NCBI RefSeq assembly: GCF_000783395.1
Contig: NZ_JSFK01000009.1
Span: 1-64,000, forward strand
From: Pseudomonas chlororaphis
GTDB lineage: Bacteria; Pseudomonadota; Gammaproteobacteria; Pseudomonadales; Pseudomonadaceae
Direction of reading: 5' to 3'
DNA length: 64,000 nt
Part shown: one piece after another, positions 38,028 through 49,500 of the stretch
Layout of the letters: each line of letters opens with the position of its first letter
Position numbering within the stretch: the first letter of the stretch is position 1
The notes under the pieces: model-generated
The model's input: the letters and a program-made list of their open reading frames with translations, nothing else
The model's database searches: none
Told to the model about the DNA's origin: nothing
Program-made: the position numbers and the translations under genes

Positions 38028-41000
38028 ATGGCCGACAACCACACACTGTTGAATGCTCTCGTGAAGCCAGACGAACCTTTGAAAAAAGGCCGCTCCGACT
38101 TCGCAACGGCCATGCAGAAAATGGGCTTCACCTCCGTCTTCGATATCGTGCGTTTACCCAAAGCCGCGTTCGTTCGTCAGCTCGCCGAATTCACCGACGC
38201 CAACGCTGAACTCGCCTACGACAATGCCATGGGCTATGCGGCGCTGATTTCGCGTTTGTACCGGGAATACCAGACATCTACCGGCAAGTTCCAGCAACTT
38301 TCTCAACACAGCGGCATTCGTGCACTGGTTCCGCAGGGGCCTACTTTTCAAAATCTGTTCAATGAAAGCTGGTACGCCTTCTGCAAGGTCGGGGCTCTTG
38401 TCGCGATCGATATGATGATTGCCTACCTGATCAGCTTGAGATTGTTTCTCCTGCAACTGGAAGCTACCAGTGAAGCTACCGGCATAGACCCCAAGCGCAT
38501 ATTGATGGACATGCGCCGCCCCGACCTCAAGGATCTCTTGATCACCCACGAAAGCACTTTTACCCCAAGGCCGATGCTGCAGCTGGTCACCGAAATACTG
38601 GAAGATCGTCTGGGTGCTTTTCTAAAAGCCAATCCGAACGATAAAGGTAAATCCGCCCATGAAGCAGTGGCTGAACGGCGTTATCCCTTCGAACTGCCCT
38701 ACAACTTCTATCACCATCAATGCCAATTGGGGTTGGCCGATAAAAAGCCACGTCTGGGGGAATTAAACTATCGGATCAGCCTGTTATTGCCGATCAAACA
38801 GCAATCAAGCAACGACTATGGCGAAGTGCAGACGCCGGTTCTGCAAGCGCAACGGTTGTTATGCGGATTGAGCATGGAGCAACAGAAAGTACTGATCGAC
38901 CCCTCATTGTTCAGCAATTTTTATCTGACACGAGATGATCTGATCAAAGGCTGGGGAAGCCCGGGTTCCACCCATCTACGCCCGCATACCACACAGAAAA
39001 CCTGCTACTTGCTACCGTCTGGTCAGGATGATGTCGTGACGGTCAATCCGGAGGCAATAGCGCCTACAGATACTGCGGGCAGCAAAACCGTCCTGTCGCT
39101 GATCTTTCGTAAGGGAACCCAGACACAGCCTGCCAGCGTCGATATCAGTTCCAACACTCCGGTCCCTTTGGCGGGCTGGCTGATCAATTGCCTGCACAAT
39201 GCGTCGGCGGACACGATCATTTCTTGCCTGAAGGGCGCCGCGTCCCTCCCCACACCCACCGAACAGGGATACACCGCCAGTTTCGATCTGGTCACCGCCA
39301 CCGCCACTGCTGCTGACGCCGAGCCTGTCAGGCTGGCCCGCCAGCGCTTCACCCTCACGCTCGATGAGCACTACACCCTGACCCCCGCACAAATGGATTT
39401 TTTCAGAGAGTCTTACGGTATCGAGGTTTCGGAAAGTTCTCCGCCTTGGCAATTGACGCGCCTGACAGACTTCATGGCGCATACCGACCTGAATGCCGAG
39501 CAGGTTGAAATGCTCCTGTGTCGACAGACCCGCGCGGTGCGTTTGTCACCCAACTGCCCCAGCAAGAGTTTGCAACACGGCGGGGTGACGCTCCCGGAAT
39601 CGGCGGAAAAAGTGCTCCCGTTCCCCCATCCGAACCAGTATGGCGCCTGCTACGTCAATGGCACCGGCACCGGCACCGGTGCAGACTTCAATGACAGCGA
39701 AGAGGAATCTGACGCCGAATGGATCATTCGCCATCAGTTCGACAATGCGATGGGACTGGAACAAATCACTCTGGGCGACAGCAAGCAATGGCGCCTGAGC
39801 AAAACCTCGCTCGACCGTCTCGACCGCCTGCAACGCATGATTCGCCTGCAACGCTGGTTACAGATCCCCTTCGCCAAGCTGGACACACTGATCATGTCTG
39901 CGATCCGTGCCGAGGGCGAAGACAACCTGGCGATGGAACTCAACGAAAACACCCTGCGTGCAGTAGGCGTCTATCGCTACCTGAATCGGCGCCACGGTAT
40001 CGAGCCGGAGGAGTTCGCCGCGCTGATGCACGACCTCTCGCCTTATGCCAGCGGCAAGGATGAAGTGCCGTTGTTCGATCAGGTGTTCAATCGCGTGCAA
40101 ATGTTCGACACCCCTCTGATCCTCGATCAAGAGTCCATTGACCTGAACGCCATCGACATCGACACGCAGAAAACCGTGTTGCAGTTGTGTGCCGGCCTCG
40201 GTGTGCAACCGACTGAAGATTCGTTTCTGTTGATTGCCACGCAAACCAAGAATTACCTGACCGAGCTCAAGCGCGATTTGCCCACCGTCTCCTCGCTCTA
40301 CCGTCAGGCCCGGATTGCCCGACTGTTTGGATGTTCGGTCGCCGACTTGCTGACGCTGGCAGGCCTGCTCGCAGGTTCGGATTATAAAACCATATTGGCG
40401 AGCGGCCGCCTGAGAACACAGGCGACGACGGGAAAAGCGGACATCCTCGATGTACTGATGCAGCTGGACTGGGCCGTTGACTGGCTCAAGGACAGCCAAC
40501 AGACCGTTACCCAATTGCAACAACGCCTGGGGCCCGATGCCTCGGTGCTTGTCGACGATCTGAACGGTAATCGGCAAGCCCAAGTGGCCGAGCCGCCTCC
40601 CCTGCCCGACGATCTGCGTGAGCGTCTGAGCAAGTTGCAGGAAGATACGCGCCGCAGCATGGTGACCGAAGCGCAAGTGGCCGCATTGGGCCTTCCGCTG
40701 CGTAAGGATGTAAAAAACCGACCGCAAGACATCCAATGGTTCAGGCTGCTGGTCAGCCATAATCTGATCACAGAAGAAGGCCTGTTGAAGGGCCTTGATC
40801 GTGAACTGACACTGGTGGACGAACCAATCACCTGGCTACAGGAAGGTATCGCGAACGTACTCCAAGACCAGGACCTGGAGCAGGCCGTCAAAGACACGTG
40901 CGCCGAGAAACTCACTGAACTGCTGCTGGGTGCGCATGACCGCCAGGTTCAGTTGCTCGAAGGACTGTTCCAGCAAACCGCCAAGCTGGCGCCGGACCGC

Positions 41001-41648
41001 TGCCGGGCGGTCATTCACTGGGCATATTCGTCGGTCTACCGCATTCTGCTGTCAGCGCTCAACGACACTCTCACACGTGCATTGATCGAGCATTACCAGC
41101 GCGTCTCACGCCACGCCGAAATCGTTGTGCAACTGCGATTGAGCAACAGCGCCCTGCGCCTGTTCGTGGTCAATCCAACATGGCTGGGTGGCTCGCAACA
41201 TGAGGGCAGCGGCAGCGAGCCGCGGCTGTCCGACCTCTATCTGCTCGAACGCTTCAGCCACTGGTTCCACAGCCAGAGCCAATCGGAAGACAGCGTGCTG
41301 AGCTACTTCAGTTGCGCCAATCCGGCCAAGGCGCAATTGAAAAACAAAACCCTGCGCAAGCTCGCCAGCGAAACGGCCAACGCGGCACTGGCTCGTTTAC
41401 TGGAGTGGTCCGAAACGGAAGTCACCACGCTGACCAGCATCCTTCCCGGTGAACGTGCCAGCTCGATGGCCCAGGTCGACTGGGTCCGTCGTTGCCAGGC
41501 CAGCTGCCAGGCCAGCGGGCTGTCTACCGAGGCTCTGCTGCAAGCCACAGGGCTGAGAGATACAAGCGAGCTGAAGCACTGGAAAACAGTTGGAGAGCAG
41601 GTGATGGCCGCCCACTCTGCCTCTGACTCAACGCTGGCCAATGGTTAA
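38028..41648 (+). CDS. tcaA: Tc toxin A subunit, N-terminal half (TcaA-like)
   Basis: This is the first part of a split TcA, the pentameric bell-shaped subunit that binds host cells and forms the injection channel. The start at MADNHTLLNALVKPDEPL follows AGGAG and gives 1206 residues. Residues about 60-260 match the VRP1/SpvA-like domain of Tc toxins (GIRALVPQGPTFQNLFNESW, the LRLFLLQLEATSEATGIDPK region, RRPDLKDLL, then RRYPFELPYNFY). The rest is helix-rich, like the alpha-helical shell domain of TcdA (for example ARLFGCSVADLLTLAGLL). It lacks the neuraminidase-like and TcB-binding parts, which are in tcaB 9 bp downstream. This is the Tca-type arrangement of Photorhabdus rather than a frameshifted tcdA. 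Confidence 0.9.
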   Translation: MADNHTLLNALVKPDEPLKKGRSDFATAMQKMGFTSVFDIVRLPKAAFVRQLAEFTDANAELAYDNAMGYAALISRLYREYQTSTGKFQQLSQHSGIRALVPQGPTFQNLFNESWYAFCKVGALVAIDMMIAYLISLRLFLLQLEATSEATGIDPKRILMDMRRPDLKDLLITHESTFTPRPMLQLVTEILEDRLGAFLKANPNDKGKSAHEAVAERRYPFELPYNFYHHQCQLGLADKKPRLGELNYRISLLLPIKQQSSNDYGEVQTPVLQAQRLLCGLSMEQQKVLIDPSLFSNFYLTRDDLIKGWGSPGSTHLRPHTTQKTCYLLPSGQDDVVTVNPEAIAPTDTAGSKTVLSLIFRKGTQTQPASVDISSNTPVPLAGWLINCLHNASADTIISCLKGAASLPTPTEQGYTASFDLVTATATAADAEPVRLARQRFTLTLDEHYTLTPAQMDFFRESYGIEVSESSPPWQLTRLTDFMAHTDLNAEQVEMLLCRQTRAVRLSPNCPSKSLQHGGVTLPESAEKVLPFPHPNQYGACYVNGTGTGTGADFNDSEEESDAEWIIRHQFDNAMGLEQITLGDSKQWRLSKTSLDRLDRLQRMIRLQRWLQIPFAKLDTLIMSAIRAEGEDNLAMELNENTLRAVGVYRYLNRRHGIEPEEFAALMHDLSPYASGKDEVPLFDQVFNRVQMFDTPLILDQESIDLNAIDIDTQKTVLQLCAGLGVQPTEDSFLLIATQTKNYLTELKRDLPTVSSLYRQARIARLFGCSVADLLTLAGLLAGSDYKTILASGRLRTQATTGKADILDVLMQLDWAVDWLKDSQQTVTQLQQRLGPDASVLVDDLNGNRQAQVAEPPPLPDDLRERLSKLQEDTRRSMVTEAQVAALGLPLRKDVKNRPQDIQWFRLLVSHNLITEEGLLKGLDRELTLVDEPITWLQEGIANVLQDQDLEQAVKDTCAEKLTELLLGAHDRQVQLLEGLFQQTAKLAPDRCRAVIHWAYSSVYRILLSALNDTLTRALIEHYQRVSRHAEIVVQLRLSNSALRLFVVNPTWLGGSQHEGSGSEPRLSDLYLLERFSHWFHSQSQSEDSVLSYFSCANPAKAQLKNKTLRKLASETANAALARLLEWSETEVTTLTSILPGERASSMAQVDWVRRCQASCQASGLSTEALLQATGLRDTSELKHWKTVGEQVMAAHSASDSTLANG

Positions 41649-41657
41649 GGAACGATC

Positions 41658-44600
41658 ATGACGACTGCCTTCGACGCCCCCCTCAATGAAGCATTTCGTA
41701 ATGCGATGCTCGCCCTGTATCTGCATGAGGCTGTGCCCAAAGATCCGTACCTGATCGAGAAAGGATTGACCCACCAAATCAGGACCCCCAACGACCTCTA
41801 CGAATACTGGTTGCTGGACGTGCTGGTCAGCCAGGATGTGCCGACCAGTCCGGTGGCTTGTGCCATTGCCAGTTACCAACAACAGATCAACAGCATCATG
41901 CTGAACATGGAGCCGGGGTACAGCGACGACAGCTTCACACCCCAGCAGATCAAGACCTGGCGCGATGGTCTCAATCGCTACCCGATCTGGTCCGCCATCC
42001 AGCAATTGCATTACTTCCCGGACATCTATCTCGACCCTACGCTGCGCCTGACCAAGACCGACAGTTTCAAGCAGTTGGAAAACGACCTCAATCAGGCACA
42101 GATTCAGCCCGAGACCGTACAGGCTGCCGTGCTGGCTTACCTGGCCAAATTCGAAGAAATCGCCAACCTGAAGATCTGCAACGGTTACATCGATGGCGAG
42201 GATTTCGCCAATAGCACCTACTACTTCATCGGCAAATCCCCCGCTGAAAACGCCTACTACTGGCGCTCACTGGACATGAGCCAACGCCCGGTAAAAGTGC
42301 CTGCCGCCGCGCCTGGTATTATTCCGGACAAGTTCGACAAGCCCCTGCCCAATGCCTGGTCGGACTGGCAGAGAGCCAATGTGCCGATTTCGGAAAAGGC
42401 TCTGGAACACACGATTCGGCCGTGCAGGTTCAACAACCGCTTGTTCGTGGTCTGGGCCGAGCTGGAACTTCAGGATACCGACGCCATGCCGGTCCTTGAA
42501 GAAGGCAAAGCCGACCCCAGCGTCAAGGTCAATCCGCGGTTCCGTTTGTATGCCAGCTACAAGAAATACGACGACAGCTGGAGCACCCCACGGATCTACA
42601 TCGAGCATTACTGCCAGACCAAGGCGCTGATCGAAAAACCCTTGGAACAGATCGCAAAGGAAACCCAGACCATTGCGGTGTATGACCACTCGACGTCGCC
42701 GGAGTCGATGGTGATCATGTTGTATTCGAACTATGAGGCGAGAACATCCGAAATTCCCGGCAATAGCGACAAATACGACTTTCTGCGAACGGTGCGGATC
42801 GACAAGAACTTCAATGTCACGCCGCTGTTTCCATCACATGGAGTAGTGCCCAATGACAAACCAGGCACGCCTCCATCCGCCACAGCGTTTCAGGATGACT
42901 CGGGGCATGTGCTGCTGATCGGCCACATCTTCGCTAACAGAAACGCTGGCCGTTTTCAGTACTGGTTACCCGCCAGCACTCCAGTGTTTGGCGCTCTCGA
43001 ACACGAAACACCAAAAACGGAAGAGAACACATGGAACTTCAACAATTGGCAGTCGCGCATCAAAACCTGGGAAGAACGTTCCGAGCTTGTCTACCATCCC
43101 GGCAGCTCAAGTATCGAATTGATCTTGAGGCTGGATGAAGGCTTCGCGGACTTCACCACGATCAAATTTTCTGTTAGTACTGCAACAGGAGTCGAACTCT
43201 TCAACTTGACACTCGTGTTCAGTCATACAGACAAAAGTGAATGGCTCACGCTGCTCGAAGGCTCGGAGATCAAGTCCTTCACCGGGTTCATGGATAACCC
43301 TGATACGGTGTATTGCTTCAGAGGCTTCCCAGACAGTATCAGAAGTCTGATTTCCGATCCTGACAGCAACAACCGAACTGAATTCTCCGTTCCTCGCCTG
43401 GCACCGAGTGAAACCGCCTCTCTCAAGGGGAAATTGGCGGGTTCGCACATACTCGACCTGTTGCGGGATCACCCCGATCAAATTGCGATATTTGATTTCT
43501 GGCGTTTTCCCAGAGGCGGAGAGAGTTCTTCGATAATTGTCCTTCCGGGTATCAAAGATCATGTCGTCGAGTCTTATGGTTACCAGCTTTTCATAGGCCA
43601 CCCTCTGGACGTTACGGCCACTGAGTTTCCTACAACACTTGAAGATATACGTCCCCTGTATCGCTCCGGAATCGTCGAAAAACTGCCCGAATACTCAGGC
43701 GGTGGCGCAATTACAGTCCCTGTCGACAAGATTAGCTACCAACCCGTCGGCTGGCCGGTTAAGTGGCCCGACAATCCGGCCGAAATGAAAATTCCACTCG
43801 TGTATGGCGTCTTGATCCACAACAAGAATCGCTTCGGCTATTCACTGGTGGGCGGCGCCCTGAAAGCGATATCCATCACTTGGGGGGAGGCGCTGGCAAC
43901 AGAACAACAAATGGCGCCGCGCATCAACGACCATGACAGCCCCTCTCTTGGCAACGCCCAGTACATCGACTTTGCTGGATCAAGCATCGAATTCAATGAC
44001 GGATACCAATCTAAAGGAGATTCTCGAGCGCCCATCCGCATGAACACCACCTTCGCCCGGCAATTGATCCAGCTCGCCGAGAGCGGCATGGACCCGCTAC
44101 TGAGTTGGGAAACCCAGACACAGCAGACAGAACCGCCCATCCCCAACGGTCTTGGCGCGCAAGCCATGGATTTCTCCGGCGCGTACTACCTGTACTTCCT
44201 CGAACTGTTCCTGTATTTGCCGTGGCTGGTGGCCTATCGCTTGAACGAGGAACAGCAATACGAGGAAGCCAAACACTGGCTGGCGTATCTCTTCGATCCT
44301 TCACGGCAAAGCGCCGATCCGGGACATCCTGGCTATTGGCAGTCTGTGCCTCTGGAAACACCCGTTTGGCCCGATGCGCCAGACCCTAGCCAGGCCATTC
44401 TGTACCCGGACGATCCGCATCAGATTGCACTCAGTTTTCCCGTGCACTTTCGCAAGGCGTTGTACGGACTTTATATCGATATCGAGAGCAATCAGGCCGA
44501 TCAGGCGTATCGGGAACTGACACCGGATGGTTTGGCAGAAGCGAAGTTGCGCTATATCCATATTCTCGAGTTGCTTGGATCGCGCCCGGATGTCAGGCAG

Positions 44601-46502
44601 TTCGACGACCATATAGCGCGCAAACTGGATGAGTTGGCCGCTGCGACAAATGACGAGCTGCGTGCCTTCGAACAGCTACTGATCGACACTCAACACCAGC
44701 TTCAGGAACAGCCGCCGCTGCGCATCGGCAAAGCCCCGCAATCGCAGGAAGCGCCATTGCTGTGTCTGCGGCCTTACGGTGACGATTCATCGTTGTCCAC
44801 CGTGGACAATCCGTATTTGCGCCGGCCGTTCAACCCTGAATTGATCAAGCGCTGGGACCGGGCCGAAAGCCGCTTATACAACCTGCGCCACAACCTCGAC
44901 ATGGCGGGCAATCCCTTGAACCTGCCGTTGTATGCGGCACCGCTGGATCCGCGCGCCCTCCTCGCTGCCTGGGGCCAGGGCCTGTCCGGGGCGGCGCTGA
45001 GTCGGTTGTTGAGTCCGCAGATTCCCCATTACCGCTTCAGTTTCATGTTCGCGCTGGCGCAGAACGCGGTGGACAGCGTGATCCAGTTTGGTTCAACGCT
45101 GTTGTCGCTGATCGAGCGCAAGGAACAGGCGCAATACCTTGAGTTGCAACAGCAACAGGCGTGGAATCTGGCGAAGATGGCGGTGGATATTCAGACTCAA
45201 GCCATGGAGATCGACAAGAAGAGCCTTGCGGCGCTGACGGCAAGTCAGGCAACAATTTTGAATCGGGTCAATTATTACAGTGAGCTATTGGACGATGGGT
45301 TGAGCACTGATGAGGAGAGCATCAGCGATAGTTTCAATCGTGCTGCTCTTTTTGACGAGACAGGCCATATCACCGCCGGAGTGGGTCACCTGGCAAGGAC
45401 TCCCCCTGCAATTTTTGGAGTCGCAAATGGTGGAGGCGACTTTGGTGGACCTTTCCTTGCTATCTCGTCAGGCCTGTCGGCTGCATCCACAGTCAGGCGT
45501 AATTGGGCAAGCATCGCGGAAATGACGGCACGATATGATCGCCGAGAACAGGAATGGACTCTGGCACGCGACCAGGCAAAACTCGAAGCCGAACAAATCA
45601 AAGCCCAACTCGCCGTCTACGAAGAGCAACACAAAGCCACTCAACTACAACTGCGCCAGGCGCAAACCGCGCTCAACCAGGCCAAGGCCACCCATGATTT
45701 CCTGCTGAGCAGCAACCGCTTCAGCCGCTCGCAGACCTACGACTGGCTCAACAGCAAATTCGCGAGTTTCTACTACACCGCGTACACCACCGCGCAATCC
45801 CTGTGTCAGGCCGCCGAAGCCTGCTGGCAATACGAGATGGGCGACTTCACCCGGACCTTCAACCGCCCCGGCGCCTGGAATGCCAGCTACCGCGGCCTCG
45901 GTGCCGGCGAAGAACTGAAAATGAGCCTGCAACAAATGCACAGCCAGTACCTGCAGAACAACCGGCGCGATCTGGAAATCAGAAAAACCGTGTCCCTGAA
46001 GGATCTGAACGACAAGGATGCAGGCTCAACCATCAATAAACCGTGGGATGAGATCAAACAATCACTGCTCGAAAACGGCACCTGCGAATTCGAACTGACC
46101 CAAGCCATGTTCGAAGACGATTACGCCGGTGAAAATCACTACCTGCGCCGAATCAAGACCATCAGCGTGACCCTGCCGGCCTGCCTTGGCCCCTACCAGG
46201 ATATTCGTGCCGTACTGAGACAGACCTACAGCAAGGTGGAAATGGCCGCCACGGCGGGTAACGAAAAGGTAAACCTGCGCGCCAGTCAGCAGATTGCGCT
46301 CTCCACCTCGCTGGAAGACAACGGCATGTTCCAGCTCAACTTTCAGGATGAACGTTACCTGCCCTTCGAGTACACCGGCGCCATATCACGCTGGACCCTG
46401 ATCTTCCCCAACCACATAGCCCAGAAAGCCATGCTCGACTCCCTCCCCGACGTCATCGTGCACGTGTGCTACACGGCTAGACGCGAAGGCGGTTCGCAAT
46501 GA
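41658..46502 (+). CDS. tcaB: Tc toxin A subunit, C-terminal half (TcaB-like)
   Basis: This 1614-residue protein completes the TcA pore. Residues about 20-250 are the ABC-toxin N-terminal/neuraminidase-like region, with YYWRSLDMSQ and RFNNRLFVVWAELE, typical Tc segments. The middle part includes putative receptor-binding insertions. Residues about 1290-1360 form a long coiled coil (REQEWTLARDQAKLEAEQIK and following). The end carries the TcB-binding domain with GDFTRTFNRPGAWNASYRGL and a C-terminus of the DERYLPFEYTGAISRWTL type. The ribosome site overlaps the tcaA stop (TAAGGA), and the stop overlaps the tcaC start (ATGA), so translation is coupled. Together tcaA and tcaB encode 2820 residues, comparable with one-piece TcdA (about 2500). 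Confidence 0.92.
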   Translation: MTTAFDAPLNEAFRNAMLALYLHEAVPKDPYLIEKGLTHQIRTPNDLYEYWLLDVLVSQDVPTSPVACAIASYQQQINSIMLNMEPGYSDDSFTPQQIKTWRDGLNRYPIWSAIQQLHYFPDIYLDPTLRLTKTDSFKQLENDLNQAQIQPETVQAAVLAYLAKFEEIANLKICNGYIDGEDFANSTYYFIGKSPAENAYYWRSLDMSQRPVKVPAAAPGIIPDKFDKPLPNAWSDWQRANVPISEKALEHTIRPCRFNNRLFVVWAELELQDTDAMPVLEEGKADPSVKVNPRFRLYASYKKYDDSWSTPRIYIEHYCQTKALIEKPLEQIAKETQTIAVYDHSTSPESMVIMLYSNYEARTSEIPGNSDKYDFLRTVRIDKNFNVTPLFPSHGVVPNDKPGTPPSATAFQDDSGHVLLIGHIFANRNAGRFQYWLPASTPVFGALEHETPKTEENTWNFNNWQSRIKTWEERSELVYHPGSSSIELILRLDEGFADFTTIKFSVSTATGVELFNLTLVFSHTDKSEWLTLLEGSEIKSFTGFMDNPDTVYCFRGFPDSIRSLISDPDSNNRTEFSVPRLAPSETASLKGKLAGSHILDLLRDHPDQIAIFDFWRFPRGGESSSIIVLPGIKDHVVESYGYQLFIGHPLDVTATEFPTTLEDIRPLYRSGIVEKLPEYSGGGAITVPVDKISYQPVGWPVKWPDNPAEMKIPLVYGVLIHNKNRFGYSLVGGALKAISITWGEALATEQQMAPRINDHDSPSLGNAQYIDFAGSSIEFNDGYQSKGDSRAPIRMNTTFARQLIQLAESGMDPLLSWETQTQQTEPPIPNGLGAQAMDFSGAYYLYFLELFLYLPWLVAYRLNEEQQYEEAKHWLAYLFDPSRQSADPGHPGYWQSVPLETPVWPDAPDPSQAILYPDDPHQIALSFPVHFRKALYGLYIDIESNQADQAYRELTPDGLAEAKLRYIHILELLGSRPDVRQFDDHIARKLDELAAATNDELRAFEQLLIDTQHQLQEQPPLRIGKAPQSQEAPLLCLRPYGDDSSLSTVDNPYLRRPFNPELIKRWDRAESRLYNLRHNLDMAGNPLNLPLYAAPLDPRALLAAWGQGLSGAALSRLLSPQIPHYRFSFMFALAQNAVDSVIQFGSTLLSLIERKEQAQYLELQQQQAWNLAKMAVDIQTQAMEIDKKSLAALTASQATILNRVNYYSELLDDGLSTDEESISDSFNRAALFDETGHITAGVGHLARTPPAIFGVANGGGDFGGPFLAISSGLSAASTVRRNWASIAEMTARYDRREQEWTLARDQAKLEAEQIKAQLAVYEEQHKATQLQLRQAQTALNQAKATHDFLLSSNRFSRSQTYDWLNSKFASFYYTAYTTAQSLCQAAEACWQYEMGDFTRTFNRPGAWNASYRGLGAGEELKMSLQQMHSQYLQNNRRDLEIRKTVSLKDLNDKDAGSTINKPWDEIKQSLLENGTCEFELTQAMFEDDYAGENHYLRRIKTISVTLPACLGPYQDIRAVLRQTYSKVEMAATAGNEKVNLRASQQIALSTSLEDNGMFQLNFQDERYLPFEYTGAISRWTLIFPNHIAQKAMLDSLPDVIVHVCYTARREGGSQ

Positions 46503-49500
46503 GCGAACAACAGCAATCGCAGCAACAGTCGACGATGCAGATCAACACCCCCGCCCTGCCGAAAATGGGCGGCGCCATCCAGAGTATTGGCAAGGGCTGG
46601 GGCGGCATAGGCACCAAAGGAACGGCGTCGCTGACAGTGCCCCTGCCGATTTCCCCCGGGCGCGGCTTTGCCCCGTCCGTGGCGTTGAATTACAGCAACG
46701 ACACCGGCAACAGCCCCTGCGGGATCGGCTGGCAGTTCACCGTCAATGCCATCACCCTGCGCACCGCCATAGGTGTGCCGATCTACGACGGCACGGATCA
46801 GGTGGTAGGGCCAAGCGGCGATGTGTGGATGCCCGAACGCAATGACAAAGGTGAGCTGATCTCTCGCAACGTGTCCTGCTACAACAAATTGCCCTTGGGC
46901 AGTGAATACCAGGTGGTGCGCCACTGGCCACGGGTCGAGGGCGATTTTGCCCTGATAGAGCATTGGTCAAACAGTGCGGACAAGCCGGGTTTCTGGCTGA
47001 TCCACGGTGCCGACGGCAGCCTGCATGTGTACGGCACCAGCATTGATTCGCGCCGCGCCGATCCCGGTGACCCGCAACGCGTAGGCGTGTGGATGATCGA
47101 CGAAAGTCTCAACACCAGGGGCGAGCACATTGTCTACCGATACAAACCCGATACAGGCGCGCCCGTTGCGCCGCAGTTTCGCGACTACAGTGCTCAGCGT
47201 TATCTCGAACGCATCTACTACGGCAACGAAAAGGCGCATCCACATCTGTACTCTTGGGTGCCCGGCAGCTGGAAAAACCAGTTGTGGCATTTTCAACTGG
47301 TGTTCGATTATGGCGAGCGCAGCACTGATCTGACTCAAGTGCCGACCTTGGCAGAACAACAGCCGTGGCCCGCACGCAGCGACCCGTTCTGGATCTACGC
47401 CTACGGTTTCGAACTGGGTACCCGACGCCTGTGCCGGCAGGTGTTGATGTTTCATCACTTCCCCAAGGAACTGGGAGATGACCCCGTACTGGTCCAGCGC
47501 CTGCTGCTGGAACACCGGGCCAGCCCATTGGGCTACAACCAGCTGACGGCCGTACACGTGCAGGCTTACGACAGCCTGGGACAGACAGAAAACCGGCCGC
47601 CGATGGAGTTCAGTTACAACGCCTTTGAACTGGACGCCAAACCTCAGGGCTGGGTCCGCTTCCCCGACACGCCCGGCCTCAACGACGGGCAGCGCTATCA
47701 ATTCGTGGACCTGTACGGTGAAGGCATGGCCGGTGTGCTGTGTCGGTATGACCAGGCCTGGTATTACCGCGAGCCGTTACATGCGGCAGTCGGCGGTGAC
47801 GACGTCAGCTACAGCGACTGGAAACGCCTTGACCACCAGCCAACAGCCGACAGCAGCAAACCGGTTCATCAGTCCCTCACCGACCTGACCGGTGATGGCA
47901 AGCTCGACTGGGTGGTTGCCACGCCGGGCCTGTGTGGCTTCTTTACCCTCGACCCGGATCGCAACTGGTCCGGGTTCGTCCCCTTCGACGCGTTCCCCGG
48001 CGAATTTTTGCACCCGATGGCGAAGATGACCGATCTGGTGGGTGATGGACTGAGTGATCTGGCGCTGATCGGCACTCGCAGCGTGCGGCTTTACGCCAAC
48101 CAGCGCACGGCGGGATTTGCCGACGGCATCGACGTACCCCACTCGTACAAAACCGCCGAGGGGAAGGACGATGAGTTGCCTGTGCTGAGCAATACCTCGG
48201 CGGAACTGGTGGCGTTCGCCGACGTGCTCGGCAGCGGCCAGCAACATCTGGTGCGTATCCGTCACAACGAAGTGAAATGCTGGCCGAATCTGGGGCGTGG
48301 TCGTTTCGGCAAAGGCTTTGTGCTGTGCGCCTTGCCCTTTGCCTACCGCCAATTCAATGCTGCACAGGTTTTGCTGGCCGACCTGGACGGCTCGGGGGCG
48401 GTGGATCTGATTTATCTGCAGCCCGATAACCTGCAGGTGTTCATGAACCACTGCGGTCAGGGTTATGAGCAGACACCAATCGCCGTGCCGTGGCCGGAAG
48501 GTGTGCATTACGATCCACTTTGCCAGGTCAGCACCGCCGACCTGCAAGGGCTGGGATGCTCCAGCCTGATCCTCACCGTGCCACACATGACGCCACGGCA
48601 CTGGCGCTATGATTTCGTCAAGGCCAAGCCTTACCTGATGAACCGCACCTGCAACAACATGGGCGCTATCAGCAGCGTGACCTACCGCAGTTCCGCACAG
48701 GAATGGCTGGACGAGAAACACGAGCAGCACGCCGCCGGCATCAAGAACCCGGTGTGCAAGCTGCCACTGGCCCTGCACTTGGTCAGCCGGCAGACCCAGT
48801 GCGATGAAATCACCGGCAACCTGCTGACGCAAACCTTCAGTTACCGAGGCGGTTATTACAACCGCTTCGAGCGTGAATTCAGCGGTTTTCGCCTGCTCCT
48901 GCAAAGCGATACCGAAGCCTCAGCAGCCGAGCGCGCGCGTGCCGGTTTTACTGCGCCGATTCTGAGTAAAACCTGGTTCCACACCGGCGAGTCCATCGAC
49001 CCGCCAAGAGACGGTTATTACACTCGCGACAAGAATGCCGTAGACCTGCAACCCACGCTGTTGCAGGACTATCACTTCAACGATCGCGCGACGCAGCCGC
49101 TCAGTACATTCGACGAAGACACCGCCCGAGAAATAGCTCGCGCCCTGAGCGGGACTACGTTGCGCTCGGAAATCTACGCAGCGGACGACGCCCCCGCGAC
49201 CGCCGTGCCCTACACCGTTCAGGAAAACCGCTACGCGGTGCGCCGGCTGCGCCCGAAAAGCAAATACCAGCCTTACCCGGTGCTTCAAATCCTGGATCTG
49301 GAGTCCATCAGCTACCAGTACGAGACCGCTGTCGCGGACGATCCGTTGTGCCAGCACCACCTCAACCTTGAGTGGGACGAATACGGTACGAGTCTGCATG
49401 GGTTTACCGTGCACTACGCGCGACGTCGAACAGTCGATGATCCGCCGCCGTTCACTGATGAGCACCAGCAGAAATGGTGGAAAGATGCCCATGACCTTGC

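Noticed and set aside
38028..46502. tcaA and tcaB as a single tcdA gene broken by a frameshift
   Set aside because: The first gene ends in a normal stop with a ribosome site overlapping it. The second begins 9 bp later with its own ATG, and the two-gene form is known for Tca-type toxins.
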